From Acidimicrobiaceae bacterium (GTDB lineage: Bacteria > Actinomycetota > Acidimicrobiia > Acidimicrobiales > RAAP-2), in the NCBI GenBank assembly GCA_003133005.1, contig PKZI01000120.1, positions 251 through 7,556 of the forward strand: DNA of 7,306 bases, read 5' to 3'. Shown here piece by piece: positions 5,934-7,306 of this stretch. The translations under genes were made by a program, and so were the position numbers. Every line of letters begins with the position of its first letter. Within the stretch, counting starts at the first letter, position 1. The notes under the pieces are model-generated. The model saw only the letters and a list, made by a program, of their open reading frames with translations, was not told where the DNA came from and searched no databases.

Positions 5934-6682
5934 GACGCAAAAATAGTTTCGAGAAAATGCAGCGCACTCGATTCGACGAGCTCTTGGTCGTTGTCGATAG
6001 TCGCGACGTGATACGAGTTCTCGAGCCAGAGTCGCTCTACGGGACCTGACGCGTTCGCGACGATCTCGTCGCCGTTGTCCGACGTCACGACGTGATCCTC
6101 CCTACTCGACAGCAAAAGTATTGGCGCCGTTATCTTGACGAGGTTCTCCTGGACGTCGCGGACACCCTCAAAGAGACTTTGTGCCGCCGCGAGGGGCGTC
6201 GCATCGTAGGAAGCTTCGACGGTGCCCTCCTTCTTGATGTCCGATCCGATCGACTCAATGGTCTCAATGCCCGACTCCAGAAGTGCCTGAAGACCGACGA
6301 GTAATTCGTCACTCGGCACCTTCACGAGTGGATTGATGAACACCACGCCCGCCACGTCGCGGCGCTCGGCGACGAAGGCGGCGAGTGCGCCGCCCATGGA
6401 AAGACCGAGAACGGCCACGCGTTTCGTGCGTGACGCCAACTCGTCAAAGGCGTCGAGCGCTGCCCCGCTCCAGTCCTGCCAGTTGGTGGTCTGCATGTCC
6501 TCAATCGAGGTGCCGTGGCCCGGCAGACGCGGGAGCGCGATGCTGAAGCCCGCAGCGGCGAGACGTTCGGCGATCGGGCGCATCGACGCCGGGTTTCCCG
6601 TAAACCCGTGCAATACGAGCACTCCCTCAGGTCCGTTGGTGGCAGAAAAGGGCTCACAGCCGGGCATAATGTCGTTCGTCAT
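5930..6682 (-). CDS. Alpha/beta hydrolase, Est30-like carboxylesterase/lipase
   Basis: This 250-residue cytoplasmic serine hydrolase resembles the carboxylesterase / monoacylglycerol lipase group typified by Geobacillus Est30, which cleaves short to medium acyl esters. The fold begins with GVLVLHGFTGNPASMRPIAERL; HGFTG at 25-29 carries the oxyanion-hole region. PRLPGHG follows near 51-57. The nucleophile is S95 in GLSMGG, the acid D196 in SSREDHVV and the base H225 in NSYHVATIDND. The small cap should lie between about residues 118 and 185. Length matches the family, and I see no signal peptide. I chose ATG 6682 because alignable sequence begins soon after it and it lies 11 bases after the transporter stop; an ATG at 6784 would add 34 unrelated Arg-rich residues overlapping that gene. 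Its stop is fused to the gatC start by ATGA. The natural substrate cannot be read from sequence, and no functional link to tRNA amidation is known to me. Confidence 0.88.
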   Translation of the reverse strand: MTNDIMPGCEPFSATNGPEGVLVLHGFTGNPASMRPIAERLAAAGFSIALPRLPGHGTSIEDMQTTNWQDWSGAALDAFDELASRTKRVAVLGLSMGGALAAFVAERRDVAGVVFINPLVKVPSDELLVGLQALLESGIETIESIGSDIKKEGTVEASYDATPLAAAQSLFEGVRDVQENLVKITAPILLLSSREDHVVTSDNGDEIVANASGPVERLWLENSYHVATIDNDQELVESSALHFLETIFAS

Positions 6683-6693
6683 AGGTTTCAAGC

Positions 6694-7306
6694 CTACCGG
6701 CCGCTGCGCGAGCGCTGCCGAGACTGATCGCGCGGTAGCGAGCGCATGAAGGTCGCCGCGACCACTGCGACCGCCGCGACGCACCCGCCGATCAAAAACG
6801 GTAGGTGAAATGTCGCAAGTAGCGCCGGCCCGGGTTTTGCGTGCAATAATCCCCGCCGTCGCTCAAGGGCCTGTTGGACCGTCTCGAGCACTTGGATCCC
6901 CGCGACTTCGCCCACCTGCATCGCGAGCAATTGGGCCGCGGACATGACCCCAAACTCACTGGGCTGCACTTCATTCGCCATCACCGAACTCGACGAGGGC
7001 ATCGACGTTCCCATGCCGAGCCCCGAGAGCGCGAGTGCGACCACCACGATCCACGCCTTCGTACTCGGGTCGAGCAACGCGAACAACGCGAGTGAACCCG
7101 TGAGAAAGAACGCGCCCGCGACTGCGCTGACTCTCTCGCCGATTCGCACGGCCAAGTAGCCCGCGACCGGCGAGCTAATTGCAAAGACCAGTGGTCGCGC
7201 GATGGCGATCGCTCCCACGCGAGGAATTGAGTAGCCGTAACCCTTTTCCATCAGGAGAGGAAATAAGAAGAACGCACCGAAGTACGCAAAGTTGGCGCAC
7301 GCGCGC
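6694..7306 (-). CDS. MFS transporter, C-terminal part (cut by window edge)
   Basis: Only the last 204 codons or so are in the window; the frame stays open to its right end, so the 5' part lies outside. The visible start reads ANFAYFGAFFLFPLLMEKGYG, a hydrophobic helix and turn typical of the drug:H+ antiporter branch (EmrB/QacA-like) of the major facilitator superfamily. Further helices are visible as VGAIAIARPLVFAISSPVAG, AVAGAFFLTGSLALFALL, AWIVVVALALSGLGMGTSMP, GVMSAAQLLAMQVGEVAGIQ and FLIGGCVAAVAVVAATFM. The short loop VRIGER after the second helix fits the charged inter-helix loop of the family. The C-terminus is a basic, Arg- and Ser-rich cytoplasmic tail. An ATG at 7251 is internal, not the start. 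The stop lies 11 bases before the hydrolase gene, so this gene probably belongs to the same operon. The substrate is unknown. Confidence 0.85.
   Translation of the reverse strand, partial: RACANFAYFGAFFLFPLLMEKGYGYSIPRVGAIAIARPLVFAISSPVAGYLAVRIGERVSAVAGAFFLTGSLALFALLDPSTKAWIVVVALALSGLGMGTSMPSSSSVMANEVQPSEFGVMSAAQLLAMQVGEVAGIQVLETVQQALERRRGLLHAKPGPALLATFHLPFLIGGCVAAVAVVAATFMRSLPRDQSRQRSRSGR

Noticed and set aside
6683..6784. Upstream ATG extension of the hydrolase
   Set aside because: The additional 34 residues overlap the transporter gene, are Arg- and Ala-rich, and fall outside the alpha/beta-hydrolase alignment.
1..7306. tRNA genes, CRISPR arrays, insertion sequences, prophage genes
   Set aside because: I saw no regularly spaced repeats, no transposase or integrase motifs and no tRNA cloverleaf pattern on either strand.

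Overview
The window looks like chromosomal DNA of a moderately GC-rich actinobacterium. Class Acidimicrobiia is my best guess, from the protein flavour, the use of ATG, GTG and TTG starts, the start-stop overlaps of 1 to 4 bases, and two genes whose best promoters sit exactly where a leaderless mRNA would need them. No 16S rRNA or other marker is present, so the placement is inference.

Left part (1-862, plus strand): about 170 bases with no recognisable gene, then a compact type II toxin-antitoxin module. A perfect 7-bp inverted repeat (173-191) lies over the antitoxin promoter. It is followed by a Phd/YefM-type antitoxin (201-476, GTG start) and a VapC-type PIN-domain ribonuclease toxin (473-862, TTG start) joined by a TTGA overlap.

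Middle part (863-2785): on the minus strand, a RibD-C/dihydrofolate-reductase-like gene broken by one frameshift (978-1516), with a short unexplained coding-like stretch just after it. A divergent spacer of 200 bases holds three adjacent potential hairpins. On the plus strand follow an unnamed two-helix membrane protein (1717-1992) and an AAG-family 3-methyladenine DNA glycosylase (2094-2696), each with its own plausible promoter.

Right part (2786-7306, minus strand): a tight operon read from right to left. It comprises the C-terminal part of an MFS transporter (cut by the window edge), an Est30-like alpha/beta hydrolase, gatC, gatA and gatB. The last four genes overlap by 1 to 4 bases, so they are probably translationally coupled. 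GatCAB converts Glu-tRNA(Gln) and/or Asp-tRNA(Asn) to the amidated forms, so the host probably relies on indirect amidation for at least one of these tRNAs. The operon converges on the glycosylase gene across an 89-base spacer.

I see no convincing new biological system. The most notable items are the operator/leaderless-promoter arrangement of the toxin-antitoxin module, the single-frameshift reductase gene, the esterase coupled to gatCAB, and the hairpin cluster at 1616-1669.
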